Both the position numbers and the translations under genes were made by a program. Positions 8,740 through 20,128 of a stretch of DNA of 64,000 nucleotides are shown here, in pieces. Source of the DNA: Betaproteobacteria bacterium (GTDB lineage: Bacteria; Pseudomonadota; Gammaproteobacteria; Burkholderiales; Thiobacillaceae); contig JACRAU010000004.1 of NCBI GenBank assembly GCA_016234655.1, positions 1 through 64,000 of the forward strand, written 5' to 3'. The notes beneath the pieces are model-generated. The model did no database searches, was not told the DNA's origin, and saw only the letters and a list, made by a program, of their open reading frames with translations. Each line of letters starts with the position of its first letter. The first letter of the stretch is position 1.

Positions 8740-9573
8740 ATGCCGCCCTCGCCCTATGTCTTCGATACCAGCCGCGCCAATTTCAACGAGCTGGTGCTGG
8801 GCAACTCGCGCAAGGGCTTGGTGCTGGTGCACTTCTGGACGCCCAAGGCCGGCCCCTGCCTGCTGCTGATGCCGCGCCTGGTGCAACTGGCCGCCGATTA
8901 CGGCGGACGTTTTCTCCTGGTGCTGGCCAACACCGACGAGATCGGCGGCCTCGCCCGCGAGCACGGCGTGACCAGCGTGCCGACGGTGAAGTTCTTCCTG
9001 AGCGGCGAGGTGGTGCACACCATCCACGGCGCCGAGCCGGACAGCACCTTCCGCGCCGCGCTGGCCCGCTTCGTCACGCTGGACAGCGACCCGGTGCGGC
9101 AGCAGGCGCTCAAGGCGCACCAGGCAGGCCGCAACGAAGAGGCCATCGGCCTGCTCGCCCGCGCCGCCGTGGACCACCCGGACGACCTGGCGATCAGCGC
9201 CGACCTGGCCAAGCTCTTGCTACTCTCGGGCCAGCCCAGCCAGGCGCTGGGCCTGCTTGCCGCCTTGCCTCTCGATGCCCGCCGCGACGGCCGCATCGCC
9301 CCCTTGCTCGTCCACCTGGAACTGATCGCCGCCGCCGAGCAAGCACCCGAACTCCTCGTTGCCGACACGCCCGAAGTCCACTTGTGTTTGGCCGCCCGCG
9401 CCTTGCTGGCCGATGAGATGGAAGCGGCGCTCGAAGGCCTGCTGCGATTGGCGCAAACCGAGCCCGGCTTCCGCGACGACATCGGCCGCCGCGCCCTGAT
9501 CACCCTGTTCAACCTGCTCGGGCCGGAACACGAATCGACCCGGCGCTATCGAGCCAAGCTCGCCGGCCGTTGA
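8740..9573 (+). CDS. Thioredoxin-like/TPR protein of the YbbN (CnoX) type
   Basis: The 277-residue protein has an N-terminal thioredoxin fold (residues 10-115) followed by TPR-like helical repeats (125-275), the architecture of the YbbN/CnoX co-chaperone. The active site reads WTPKAGPC, so the first catalytic cysteine is replaced by alanine and disulfide exchange of the ordinary kind is unlikely. CnoX-type proteins hold unfolding clients for GroEL under oxidative stress; this role is inferred from architecture. The cis-proline motif SVPT is present. Its stop overlaps the next gene's start. Confidence 0.83.
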   Translation: MPPSPYVFDTSRANFNELVLGNSRKGLVLVHFWTPKAGPCLLLMPRLVQLAADYGGRFLLVLANTDEIGGLAREHGVTSVPTVKFFLSGEVVHTIHGAEPDSTFRAALARFVTLDSDPVRQQALKAHQAGRNEEAIGLLARAAVDHPDDLAISADLAKLLLLSGQPSQALGLLAALPLDARRDGRIAPLLVHLELIAAAEQAPELLVADTPEVHLCLAARALLADEMEAALEGLLRLAQTEPGFRDDIGRRALITLFNLLGPEHESTRRYRAKLAGR

Positions 9574-10364
9574 GTACGCCAAGCTGGGTCCCCGACTTCG
9601 ACGTCCTGCCTCTCTGCGGCGGCGTGGCGCATTGGGCCACGCGGTTCCGCAATGAGCACGACTGGCCGAGCGCCGCGCGGCTAAACGCCTTGGCCGAAGC
9701 GCAAGACCTGCGCAACGCCGCCGGCCGGCCCGTGCGCTTCGCCGAACAGACCGGCGCCTGCGGCCAGCTCGACTACGAACAACAGATTCTGGATACCGGC
9801 CAAGTACCCACCCGCATCGCCAGCGCCCACGACTTCTTCAACGCCCTGATCTGGCTGACCTTTCCCCAGGCCAAGGCCGCGCTCAACGCCGTGCAATGCC
9901 GCGAACTGGCCAAGGCGCCTAAGGGCCAGCGCAGCCCGACCTCGAACGCCGCCACCCTGTTCGACGAGAGCGGCCTAGTGCTGCTGGCGCGCGATACCGT
10001 GTTGGCCGAGCTGCTGCGGGCCAAGCAGTGGAAGGCGGCGTTCTGGGAGCAACGCGGGAAATGGAACGACGTACGTTTCTACGTAATTGGCCATGCCGTC
10101 ATCGAGAAAGCCCTGGCGCCCTACCCCGGCATGACCGGCAAGTGCCTGTTCCTGCAAGTAGACAATCTGCCCGAGGCCAGCCCGCCGCCGGCCTGGCTGG
10201 ACGCCGCCATCGCCCAGGCCTGGCTGGGCGGCGCGGTGACGAGGCCGGCCGATCTTTTCGTCATGCCGGTGCTGGGCGTGCCCGGCTTCGATGCCGCCAA
10301 CGCCGAGGCCGGCTATTACGACAACACCGAGGTGTTCCGGCCGCCGCGCCCAGCGGCGGTCTAA
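9570..10364 (+). CDS. DUF3025-family protein
   Basis: The 264-residue protein has a TTG start at 9570 that overlaps the preceding stop codon (TTGA), indicating coupling to the YbbN-like gene. The segment HDFFNALIWLTFPQAKAALN near residue 90 is characteristic of DUF3025. No signal peptide or membrane helix is seen. The family has no established biochemical role. The genes probably form a two-gene operon that ends here, followed by 129 bases without a gene. Confidence 0.75.
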   Translation: MSTPSWVPDFDVLPLCGGVAHWATRFRNEHDWPSAARLNALAEAQDLRNAAGRPVRFAEQTGACGQLDYEQQILDTGQVPTRIASAHDFFNALIWLTFPQAKAALNAVQCRELAKAPKGQRSPTSNAATLFDESGLVLLARDTVLAELLRAKQWKAAFWEQRGKWNDVRFYVIGHAVIEKALAPYPGMTGKCLFLQVDNLPEASPPPAWLDAAIAQAWLGGAVTRPADLFVMPVLGVPGFDAANAEAGYYDNTEVFRPPRPAAV

Positions 10365-10493
10365 GCGACGATCCCGCATGCCCCGCCCGATCTCTTCGCG
10401 CATGTTCATATCGCCTTACCCCGAACACGGGATTGAGACGATAATTGCGCATCCTTGCCGCCGCATGCCGGGACAACAGCCGCCAAACCCACG

Positions 10494-11663
10494 ATGAGAT
10501 CGATCAAGAATATCCTGCCCTTTCTGATGGCCGAGTCCACGCCGGTCAGCCATGGCGAGAAGATACGCTCGGCCGGCGCCGCCTTGCTGGCCATCCTGCT
10601 GGTCGCCATAGTCAGCGACCCGTTCACGCACGACAGCGGACTGCCCTTGATGGTCGCCTCGATGGGGGCCTCGGCCGTGTTGCTGTTCGCCATTCCGCAC
10701 AGCCCGCTGGTGCAGCCCTGGCCATTGATCGGCGGCCATCTGATCTCGGTGTTCATCGGCATCACCTGCGCCAAGCTGATCCCAGACCTTTGGCTCTCGG
10801 CCGCCCTGGCGGTCGCGCTGTCGCTGTTGGCCATGCACCTCAGCCACAGCCTGCATCCGCCCGGCGGCGCCGCCACCTTGTTGCCGGTCCTGGGCAACAA
10901 TGCCGTGCATACCGACGGTTACGGCCTCTTGCTGCCCGTCGCGCTCAACGTGCTGACCCTCTTCATCATGGCCCTGGTGTTGAACAACATCCTGCCGGGC
11001 CGGCACTACCCGGCACGAACGGCGAAAAACAAGGACAAGCTGCACCGACACGGCGACCCGCCGCCGATGCAGCGGCTGGGCATCGTGCAGAGCGATCTGC
11101 ACCAGGCCTTGCGCGAGATGGGCACCTATCTCGACATCAGCGAGGCAGAGCTGGGCCACGTCTACCAACTCGCCGAACAGCACGCCCAGCGGCGCAAGAT
11201 GGGTGCCATCGCCTGCGGCGACATCATGTCGCGCGATGTGGTCAGCGTCGAATTCGGCACCGAATTGGAAGAAGTCTGGACCCAGTTGTATCACCACAAG
11301 GTCAAGGCCTTGCCGGTGGTCGACAACTTCCGCCGGGTGATCGGCATCGTCACCGTGGTGGACTTCCTCAAGCATGCCGATCTCAGGACGCACATGAGCC
11401 TGAAAGACAAGATACTCGAGCTCATCCGCCGCACGCCGGGCCATGCCTCGGAAAAACCCGAAGTAGCCGGGCAGATCATGTCGCCGCAGGTATTCACGGC
11501 GGAAGAAGGCAGACATATCGTGGAACTGGTGCCGCTATTGTCGGACAAGGGCATGCACCACATCCCCATCGTCGATTCCGAGCGGCGCCTGGTCGGCATG
11601 GTCACCCAATCGGACTTGATCGCCGCGCTCTACCGCAGCATCGTGCAAGCGCCGGAGGTTTAG
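10494..11663 (+). CDS. HPP-family membrane protein with two CBS domains
   Basis: The 389-residue protein has four to five hydrophobic helices in residues 20-165, including the HPP motif in HSLHPPGGAATLLP. A linker and two CBS domains follow (about 240-300 and 325-385), each beginning with an IMS segment. HPP proteins are implicated in nitrite or anion transport in some organisms, and CBS pairs bind adenine nucleotides, so an adenylate-gated transporter is plausible but unproven. The TAG stop is formed by two bases of a target duplication plus the first base of the MITE-like element. Confidence 0.82.
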   Translation: MRSIKNILPFLMAESTPVSHGEKIRSAGAALLAILLVAIVSDPFTHDSGLPLMVASMGASAVLLFAIPHSPLVQPWPLIGGHLISVFIGITCAKLIPDLWLSAALAVALSLLAMHLSHSLHPPGGAATLLPVLGNNAVHTDGYGLLLPVALNVLTLFIMALVLNNILPGRHYPARTAKNKDKLHRHGDPPPMQRLGIVQSDLHQALREMGTYLDISEAELGHVYQLAEQHAQRRKMGAIACGDIMSRDVVSVEFGTELEEVWTQLYHHKVKALPVVDNFRRVIGIVTVVDFLKHADLRTHMSLKDKILELIRRTPGHASEKPEVAGQIMSPQVFTAEEGRHIVELVPLLSDKGMHHIPIVDSERRLVGMVTQSDLIAALYRSIVQAPEV

Positions 11664-11929
11664 AGCCTATTTCAGTAGGAAACGTGCCCCGCGTTGAGGC
11701 CAGGATCGGATGGATGCAAGGCGTGTCACGCGGCGAATGGTTGTTCCATTCGCAAGTGGCACAACGCAGCAGACACCGATCCTGGCCTCAACCCGAAGGG
11801 CCGGCTGCCTGCGGGCGCATTGCCGCGTTGCGGGTGACACGTGGAGAATGACTACACTTCGTCCCCCGCGCCTTGCACTGCATCCCGCAGGCAACCGGCG
11901 CGGGGTACGTTTCCTACTGAAATAGGCTC
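11663..11929. mobile_element. 267-bp MITE-like element with TTA target duplication
   Basis: Terminal inverted repeats begin GAGCCTATTTCAGTAGGAAA and extend about 31 bp to CCCCGCG with one or two mismatches. TTA occurs directly outside both ends (11660-11662 and 11930-11932). A nested inverted repeat (11693-11709 with 11776-11792) and a small hairpin (11733-11753) lie inside, so the whole unit can fold strongly. No open frame long enough for a transposase is present. A TNA-type duplication and GAGCC ends fit IS5-related elements. It sits between convergent genes and forms part of both stop codons. Confidence 0.8.
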
Positions 11930-12283
11930 TTAGGCCGCCCGGCCCTCCAGCCAGTCGAGCGCGATACCGGGCTCGTCGAACACCTGAATCTCGGCGTCGG
12001 TGAACAGGCGGTTGACCCAGGCGAGCCAGACCATCCACTCGTCGCTGGTGACCACGGCGATCTTGCGAAAGTCGTAGCGGTGCTGGCGCGAGAACTTGAC
12101 CTCCTCCCAGGCGACATCGAGGGTGTAACCGACCATGTCGCGCAGGTCGAGCAGCAGGTTCACGCCGCCCTGGAATTCGATGTTGTGCAGCACCTGCTGC
12201 TCGAAGTCCTTGTAGTCGGCCAGGGTGAATTCGCCCATGACCGAGACGCTGATCAGGTTGTCTTTGGCATTGATGGCTATCAT
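11930..12283 (-). CDS. STAS/SpoIIAA-like small protein
   Basis: The 117-residue protein has alternating strands and helices, NLLLDLRDMVGYTLDVAWEE in the middle and FDEPGIALDWLEG at the end, typical of the SpoIIAA-like (STAS-fold) family. Such proteins bind lipids or partner proteins, but the role here is unknown. The ATG at 12283 has an AGAGGA ribosome site and overlaps the stop of the EamA gene as ATGA. The final TAA stop lies in the TTA target duplication of the adjacent MITE-like element. Confidence 0.75.
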   Translation of the reverse strand: MIAINAKDNLISVSVMGEFTLADYKDFEQQVLHNIEFQGGVNLLLDLRDMVGYTLDVAWEEVKFSRQHRYDFRKIAVVTSDEWMVWLAWVNRLFTDAEIQVFDEPGIALDWLEGRAA

Positions 12284-13143
12284 GTCGTTTTCCTCTGTTC
12301 GTTCAGATGCACCGCCCAAAGCCCGGCGCCCACGGTGAGCGCGATGCCGAACCAGGCGACGGGCGGCAGACTGTCTTTCCATATTAATACATCGAGCACG
12401 GCGCCGAAGACCACGGTGCTGAAGGCGAAGCTCGCCACCACCGTGGTCTGGCCGCGCTTGTAGGCGCGGGTCATGCCGAACTGGCCGATGGTGGCGAACA
12501 GGCCGACGGCAAGCAGCAGCAAGAGATTGCCGGCGCTGACCGGGTGCCATTCCCGCGCCGTGGCGAACAAGGCCGCGCCCAGGCTGCAAACCACGGTGAA
12601 CCACAGCACCGTGCGCCATTCCGGCTCGTGCAACTGGCCGAGCTGCCGGACATGGACATAGGCCCAGGCCCCGAAGAACCCCGACAGCAGGCCGAGCAGG
12701 CCGACCCCGAGATCGCCGCCCGCCTGCCACGGCCGCAGCAGCAGCACGACGCCGACGAAGCCGAGCAGCACGCTGAGATATTGCAAGGGGCTTGGCCGCT
12801 CCTTCAGCCAGAACGGCATCAACAAGGCCAGGAACAAGGGCGAGGTGTAATTGAGGGTAATCGCCATCGCCAGCGGCAATTTGCCGATGCTGTAGAAGAA
12901 CAGCGTGAGGGCGATGAAGCCGACCAGGCCCCGGCTCAGGTGCTTGAGGAAATGCGCGCCGAACAAATGCTGCCGTGCCTCGCGGCCATGCCACCACAAC
13001 ACGGCACTCACGATGACGATCAGGCCGAAGATGGAGCGGTAGAACACCAGCTCGTGACTGCTGAACCATTGCGCGCCCAGCTTCACGAACACGCCCATGA
13101 CGGCGAAGCTCGCGCCGGCGACGAGCATCCAGGAGGATTTCAC
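12280..13143 (-). CDS. EamA/DMT-family transporter
   Basis: The 287-residue integral membrane protein has about ten hydrophobic helices arranged as two EamA repeats (residues 1-135 and 145-285). Family motifs include FYRSIFGL near residue 35 and TLNYTSPLFLALLMPFWLKE near residue 100. The likely role is export of a small metabolite; substrate unknown. The GTG at 13143 lies 5 bases after the rmuC stop, and the gene ends in an ATGA overlap with the STAS-like gene, so rmuC, this gene and the next form an operon. Confidence 0.85.
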   Translation of the reverse strand: MKSSWMLVAGASFAVMGVFVKLGAQWFSSHELVFYRSIFGLIVIVSAVLWWHGREARQHLFGAHFLKHLSRGLVGFIALTLFFYSIGKLPLAMAITLNYTSPLFLALLMPFWLKERPSPLQYLSVLLGFVGVVLLLRPWQAGGDLGVGLLGLLSGFFGAWAYVHVRQLGQLHEPEWRTVLWFTVVCSLGAALFATAREWHPVSAGNLLLLLAVGLFATIGQFGMTRAYKRGQTTVVASFAFSTVVFGAVLDVLIWKDSLPPVAWFGIALTVGAGLWAVHLNEQRKTT

Positions 13144-13148
13144 GCCGC

Positions 13149-14531
13149 TCAGCCTTGCTCGGGCGGTGTCAGTTCCGTCGCCTGCAATTGGCGCGGCACC
13201 GAATCCACCACGGCGGGGCTGACGATCTCCTTGGTCTCGGCGGTGACCTGCAATTCCTGGAAGCGGCGGGCGCTGACCAGCACGCGCGATTCCAGCGAGG
13301 CGGTGGCCTTGTTGTAGGCCTCGGTCGCCTGCGCCAGGTTCTTGCCGACGCCGGACCAGTGGCCGGCCATCACGCCCAGGCGCTCGTACAGTTCCTTGCC
13401 CAGTTCGCTGATCTTGCGCGCGTTCTCGGCCAGGTTTTCCTGGCGCCAGCCGAAATACACCGCCTTCAGCAGAGCCAGCAAGGTAGTCGGCGTGGCCAGG
13501 ATCACCTTGTGTTCGTTGGCGTATTCGATCAGTTGCGGGTCTTCCTGCAAGGCCGCGCTGAAGAAGGCCTCGCCCGGCAGGAACAGCACGACGAATTCCG
13601 GCGAGGGTTGGAACTGGTCCCAATAGCTCTTGGCGCCCAGCGCCTGCACATGTTCGCGCACGTGACGGGCGAACTGCTTGGTATGCCGCGCCCGCGCCTC
13701 GTCGGTCTCGCTCTCGGCCGCCTCCAGAAAGGCGGCGATCGGCGCCTTGGAGTCGAGCACCACGCTCTTGCCGCCGGGCAGCTTGACCAGCATATCCGGC
13801 CGCTGGCGACGGCCGTCGGCCTCGGCCGTCTCCTGCTCGAAGAAATCGCAATGGGCCTGCATGCCGGCCATCTCGACCACGCGCTTGAGCTGCACCTCGC
13901 CCCAGCGGCCGCGCACCTCGGGCCGGTGCAGGGCGCGGACCAGGCGGCCGGTCTCCTGCTTCAAACTGTCCTGGGCCGCCATCATGCCCTTCACCTGCTC
14001 GGTCAGGCTGGCATAGGCGCCGGTGCGCTGGCGCTCGATCTCCTGGGTTTGCAGGCCGAGTTTTTCCAGCGCATCGTGGATGGGTTTGACCAGGACATCG
14101 ACCGCCTGCTTGCGCGCTTCCAGGTCGCCCTTGGCCGTCTCCTGAAAGGTCGCCAGATTCTGCTTGGCCAGCTCCAGAAAGGCCTGGTTGTTGCTCTTGA
14201 GCGCCTCGGCCGACAGGGCTCGGAAGGCATCGGCCAGCTTCTGCTCGGCGCCCTCCAGCAAGGCGATCTTCTCGGCGGCGGCGGCCTGCTCGCTTTCCAG
14301 GCGCGCTGACAACCGTGCAGCCTGCGCCTTCAACTCGCCCGCCTCGGCTTGCAAGTGATTGCACAAGGCTTCCCGCTCTGCCTGATTACGCCGCGCCTCT
14401 TCAAGGTAGCGTTCGGCCTGATCGGCACGGGCCTGAAGCCCGGCTTGTTCAGCCATGCCGCGGCCGCGCAACCAGAGCAGACCGGCCAAACCGATCAGCA
14501 GGCCGATGATGAAGGCGATGGCGAGTTCCAT
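13149..14531 (-). CDS. rmuC: DNA recombination protein RmuC
   Basis: The 460-residue protein has an N-terminal membrane helix (residues 3-20), a long coiled coil (30-130) and the RmuC domain. The domain is marked by RGRWGEVQLKRVVEMAGM near residue 205, and by DSKAPIAAFLEAAE and LATPTTLLALLKAV. RmuC limits inversions at short inverted repeats and has a PD-(D/E)XK-like core. That is fitting in a segment full of palindromic repeats, but no causal link is shown. It is first in an apparent three-gene operon. Confidence 0.93.
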   Translation of the reverse strand: MELAIAFIIGLLIGLAGLLWLRGRGMAEQAGLQARADQAERYLEEARRNQAEREALCNHLQAEAGELKAQAARLSARLESEQAAAAEKIALLEGAEQKLADAFRALSAEALKSNNQAFLELAKQNLATFQETAKGDLEARKQAVDVLVKPIHDALEKLGLQTQEIERQRTGAYASLTEQVKGMMAAQDSLKQETGRLVRALHRPEVRGRWGEVQLKRVVEMAGMQAHCDFFEQETAEADGRRQRPDMLVKLPGGKSVVLDSKAPIAAFLEAAESETDEARARHTKQFARHVREHVQALGAKSYWDQFQPSPEFVVLFLPGEAFFSAALQEDPQLIEYANEHKVILATPTTLLALLKAVYFGWRQENLAENARKISELGKELYERLGVMAGHWSGVGKNLAQATEAYNKATASLESRVLVSARRFQELQVTAETKEIVSPAVVDSVPRQLQATELTPPEQG

Positions 14532-14613
14532 CCGTGTGTTTCCGTTAAATACTATGGCCGGATGATACCGGGCCTGCGCCGGCCAGACTAATGCTTACGC
14601 AAGGCTGGCCGAA

Positions 14614-15842
14614 TCAATCGTGGCGCAAGGCCTCGACCGGCGACAGCCTAGCCGCCCGGCGGGCCGGGTAGAAGCCGAAGAAGATGCCGATGCCGACGGC
14701 AAAACCGAAGGCGAGCAAGATCGAGTCCGCCGTCACCACCACGACCATGTCGGCCAAGCCGCTGGCGAGCCAGGCGCCGCCCACCCCGAGCAGCACGCCG
14801 AGCAGGCCGCCGGCCAGGCAGATGATCACCGCCTCGAACAGGAACTGGGTCAGGATGTCGAAGCGGCGCGCGCCGATGGCCATGCGGATGCCGATCTCGC
14901 GCGTGCGCTCGGTGACCGACACCAACATGATGTTCATGATGCCGATGCCGCCGACCAAGAGCGAGATCGAGGCGATGGCGCCGAGCATGACCGCCATGGC
15001 CTGGGCCGACTCGGCCTCGGCCTGGGCCGAGGCCGTGAGGTTGCGGATGGAGAAGTCGTTTTCGGCGCCCTCGGCCAGGCGATGGCGCTGGCGCAGCAGC
15101 TGGGCCATCTCGCGCTCGGCGTCGTCCATGGCATCGGCCGACGCCGCCTGGACGGAGATGAAGCGCACCGTGCCGGGGAAGGGGTTGCCGAACAGCTTGC
15201 GCTGGGCGGTGGTGACCGGCACCACGGCGGTGTCGTCCTGGTCGCGGCCGTCGAGGTTCTGGCCTTTCGGTTCGAGCAGGCCGATCACGCGGAACGGGCT
15301 GTTCTTGATGCGCACGATCTTGCCGATCGGGTCTTCCTCGCCGAACAGGTTTTCGGCCACGGTCTTGCCGATGACCACCACCCGGGTCGCGCCGCGCACG
15401 TCGCTGTCGTCGAAGCCGTTGCCGGCCGCGAAGCTCCAGCCGCGCACGTCGAAATAGGCCGGCGTGCTGCCGTAGACCACCGTGCTCCAGTTGTTGGCGC
15501 CATGGACCATCTGCGCGCTGCCACTGTAGGTTGGCGCCACGGCCTTGATCGAGGGCAACTGGGCCAGGGCCTCGGCATCCTTCAGGGTCAGCGTCGGCGT
15601 GGTGCCGGAACCGAAGCGCAGGCCGCCCGAGGTGCTGGCGCCCGACAGCACGATGAACAAGTTGCTGCCCATCGAAGCGATGGAGCGTTCCACCGCCAAC
15701 TGCGCGCCACGGCCGACGCCGAGCATCAGCACCACCGCCGCCACGCCGATGACCATGCCGAGCATGGCCAGCGCCGTGCGCAGACGATTCATGCCCATGG
15801 CGCGCAGGGCCTCGGGCAGCATCGCGGTGTAGGCCGCCAATC

Positions 15843-15846
<4 letters not shown>
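14614..15846 (-). CDS. MacB-type ABC transporter permease
   Basis: The 410-residue protein has the FtsX/MacB layout: one N-terminal helix (about 22-42), a large periplasmic domain (45-280), then three helices at the C-terminus around residues 285-400. The motif ERTREIGIRMAIGA, typical of MacB permeases, is near residue 315. It starts four bases inside the end of the ATPase gene (ATGA overlap). With the adaptor and ATPase it should form an efflux pump for peptides, lipids or antibiotics; no outer-membrane TolC gene is in the window. Confidence 0.9.
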
Positions 15847-16534
<688 letters not shown>

Positions 16535-16535
<1 letters not shown>

Positions 16536-17677
16536 CAGAACATGCGCAGCTGGAATTTCTTGTTCGGGTCGCCCTTGCCGGCGCCGATCTCGCGCACGAT
16601 GACCGCGTCGCCGGCCTTCAACTCGTCGCCCTTCAGCTCGGTGAAGCTGCCGTCGGTGGCGCCGACCTTCACCTTGACCGGCACCGGCTGGCCGTCGACC
16701 ACGCGATAGACCTGGGCGCCGAGCTTCTTCCGGCCGCCGTTCTTGCCGCCCTCCTTCTCTTCCGCCTTGGGCTTGAAGCGCAAGGCGGCATTGGGCACGC
16801 GCAGCACATCGGCGTGGCGGCCGACGTTGATCGAGACATGCGCGGTCATGCCCGGCAGCAGCTTGCCCTCGGGGTTATCGACCTCAAGCACCACGTTGTA
16901 GGTCACCACATTCTGCTGCACCGTCGGGTTCAACCGTATCTGCTTGATGCGCGCCGCGAACTCGCGCTCGGCGAAGGTGTCGACGCCGAACTTGGCGGTC
17001 TGGCCGATCTGCACCTTGCCGATATCGGCCTCGGCCACGCTGGTGTCGATCTGCATGGCCTTGAGGTCGCCGGCGATCTGGAACAAGGTCGGGGTTTGGA
17101 AGCTGGCGGCCACGGTCTGGCCGACATCGATATTGCGCGCGACCACCACGCCGTCGACCGGCGAGCGGATCACGGTATAGGCCAGGTTGGTGCGGCTGCG
17201 CGCGATCTGGGCACGGGCCAGATCGGCCTGGGCCAGGGCGGAATCGAGCGCCTGCCGGGCCTGGTCGAGCGCATCCTGGGAGACGAACTTCTGTTGGAAC
17301 AGCTCCTTCGCGCGTTTGTCCTTGGCCCGCGCCAGATTCAGGTTGGCCTCGGCATTGGCCAGGTTGGCCTGGTCCTGGCGCAGTTGGGCCTCGATCAGGG
17401 CCGGGTCGAGCTCGGCCAGCACCTGGCCCTTTTTCACCGCGCTGTTGAAGTCGGCGTGCAGGCGTTTGATGCTGCCCGAGACCTGGGTGCCGACATTGAC
17501 CAACACCACCGGATTGAGCGTGCCGTTAGCCGAGATGGTCTCGGCGATGTCGCCCCGGTCGACGGCCTGCGTCTTGTAGCTGCTCTGCTGGCCGGCACTG
17601 TTCATCTGGCGCCAGACATAGCCGCCGCCGATGGCGACGACGAGAATGAGGACGATGAGGATCGGCTTGCGCGGCAT
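16535..17677 (-). CDS. MacA-type periplasmic adaptor (membrane fusion protein)
   Basis: The 380-residue protein has an N-terminal membrane anchor (residues 5-22) and a lipoyl-like domain (GTQVSGSIKRLHADFN). A coiled-coil hairpin with heptads follows at about 95-160, then beta-barrel domains. The C-terminal part includes a Lys/Gly-rich insertion (KAEEKEGGKNGGRKK). It bridges the inner-membrane transporter to an outer-membrane channel. It is the first gene of the macA-like/ATPase/permease operon, reading away from the divergent MoxR operon 175 bases away. Confidence 0.9.
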
Positions 17678-17852
17678 GGTATCGAGGGATTAGGCAAACA
17701 GGCGGCACTATAAACGAAGCGTGACCGCTGTTGTGGTGAGCGGTCGGCGACCGAAATGGTTCCGCTCATCCGCCTTGGGTAGATTGCACTATATGTTTGG
17801 CCGCGATAGCCATTAAAATGATTCTTTGAATTAAGCCGTCATCGGGTGTCCC

Positions 17853-18789
<937 letters not shown>

Positions 18790-18809
<20 letters not shown>

Positions 18810-19767
18810 TGGCTTGAAGCGCTGGCGTGTGCGTCCGGCCGGCAACCTGCCGGCCGCCGCGCAAATGCCCTTGCTCGCCGCCGAGGAGATCGCCGGCCTG
18901 GCCCTACAGGCCGAACTCTTGGCCGAGATGCAACCGGCGCGCGAGGTATACGACCACCACGCCGGCGACTGGTCCTCGCCCTGGCTGGGTCACGGCCTCG
19001 ACTTCGAGGAGTCGCGGCCCTATGTCGCCGGCGACGACATCCGCGACATGGACTGGCGCACCACCGCCCGCACCGGCCGCGCCTATCTCAAGAGCTATCG
19101 CGAGGAACGCCAGCCCACGCTGCATCTGGTGATCGACCGCGAGGCCAGCATGCGCTTCGGCACCCGACGCCGGCTCAAGGTCACCCAGGCCGTGCGCGCC
19201 GCCACGCTATTCGCTTTTGCGGCGGCCGATCACAACGCCGCCATCGGCGGCACGCTGTGGGACAGCGGCGACCTGAGCTTGCCGGCCCTGCACGGCCGCA
19301 ACGGCGCGCTGGCCCTGATCGAGGCGGCGGCCCGGCCCTGCCCGCCGCTGCCGGATGCCGCCGCCACCGAACCCGTCAGTTATCTCGATCGCCTGCTCGC
19401 GCTGGATGCCACGCTGCCGCGCGGCACCGAGCTCGTGCTGCTCAGCGACTTCGCCTGGTTGCGCGAACAACACGAACCCCTGCTCGCCCGCCTGGCCGAA
19501 CGCATGGACCTCTTCGCCATCCAGATCAGCGACCCGGCCGAGCGCAGCCTGCCCAATGTCGGCCTGGCCCGTTTTCATGACATGACCCGTGGCGACGACA
19601 TCTGGATCGACACCGGCCACGAGGCCGAGCGCACCGCCTACGCCGCCGCCTTCCGCAAGCGCCAAGCCGACATCGCCGGCCAGTTCGCCCGCGCCGGCGT
19701 GCGCCATCTCAACCTTGGCAGCGAAGTAGACGACCTGCTGTCCGTGCTCATGGTGCCGCATGCCTGA
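18790..19767 (+). CDS. DUF58 protein of the MoxR/VWA operon
   Basis: The 325-residue protein contains the DUF58 hallmark GLDFEESRPYVAGDDIRDMD followed by WRTTARTG (about residues 75-105) and a VWA-like region starting LHLVIDREASM. It is soluble, without membrane helices. DUF58 proteins accompany MoxR ATPases and are thought to be substrates or adaptors in assembling membrane or periplasmic complexes. It overlaps the neighbouring genes on both sides (20 and 8 bases), indicating tight co-translation. Confidence 0.9.
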
Positions 19768-20128
19768 TCCGCACAAGGACCTGGCCGACATCGTCGAACC
19801 TCGGATCGCCAGCATTGCCGCAACGGGCGACGGCTGGGCGCTGATCGGCGGCGCGGTCGTCTTCGGCGCCGTGCTGGTTGCTGCCGCTTTCTGGTATTGG
19901 CGGCGAAATGCGCCGATGCGCGCCTTGCGCCGGGTACGCCGGCTGCCCGACCCGCAAGGCGCGGCCGATGCCTTGGCTGCATTGCTGCCGCACTTCAAGA
20001 TACAGCCCGAGCCGGCCTGGCTCGACGATTTGGCGCGTCTGCGTTTCGGTCCGCCGCAAGAAGATGCGCCGACCGTGCTCGAGCGCTTGTGCCAGCAGGC
20101 AGAAACCTTGCTGCAAGGAAAAGGTTAA
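19760..20128 (+). CDS. Small single-helix membrane protein of the Bat-type operon
   Basis: The 122-residue protein has one strong transmembrane helix at about 28-48 (WALIGGAVVFGAVLVAAAFW) followed by a basic segment and a helical cytoplasmic tail. Position and architecture match the DUF4381-like proteins found between DUF58 and VWA genes in such operons. It overlaps the DUF58 gene by 8 bases and is directly followed, without a gap, by the first VWA gene. It is probably a structural part of the same membrane complex. Confidence 0.75.
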   Translation: MPDPHKDLADIVEPRIASIAATGDGWALIGGAVVFGAVLVAAAFWYWRRNAPMRALRRVRRLPDPQGAADALAALLPHFKIQPEPAWLDDLARLRFGPPQEDAPTVLERLCQQAETLLQGKG

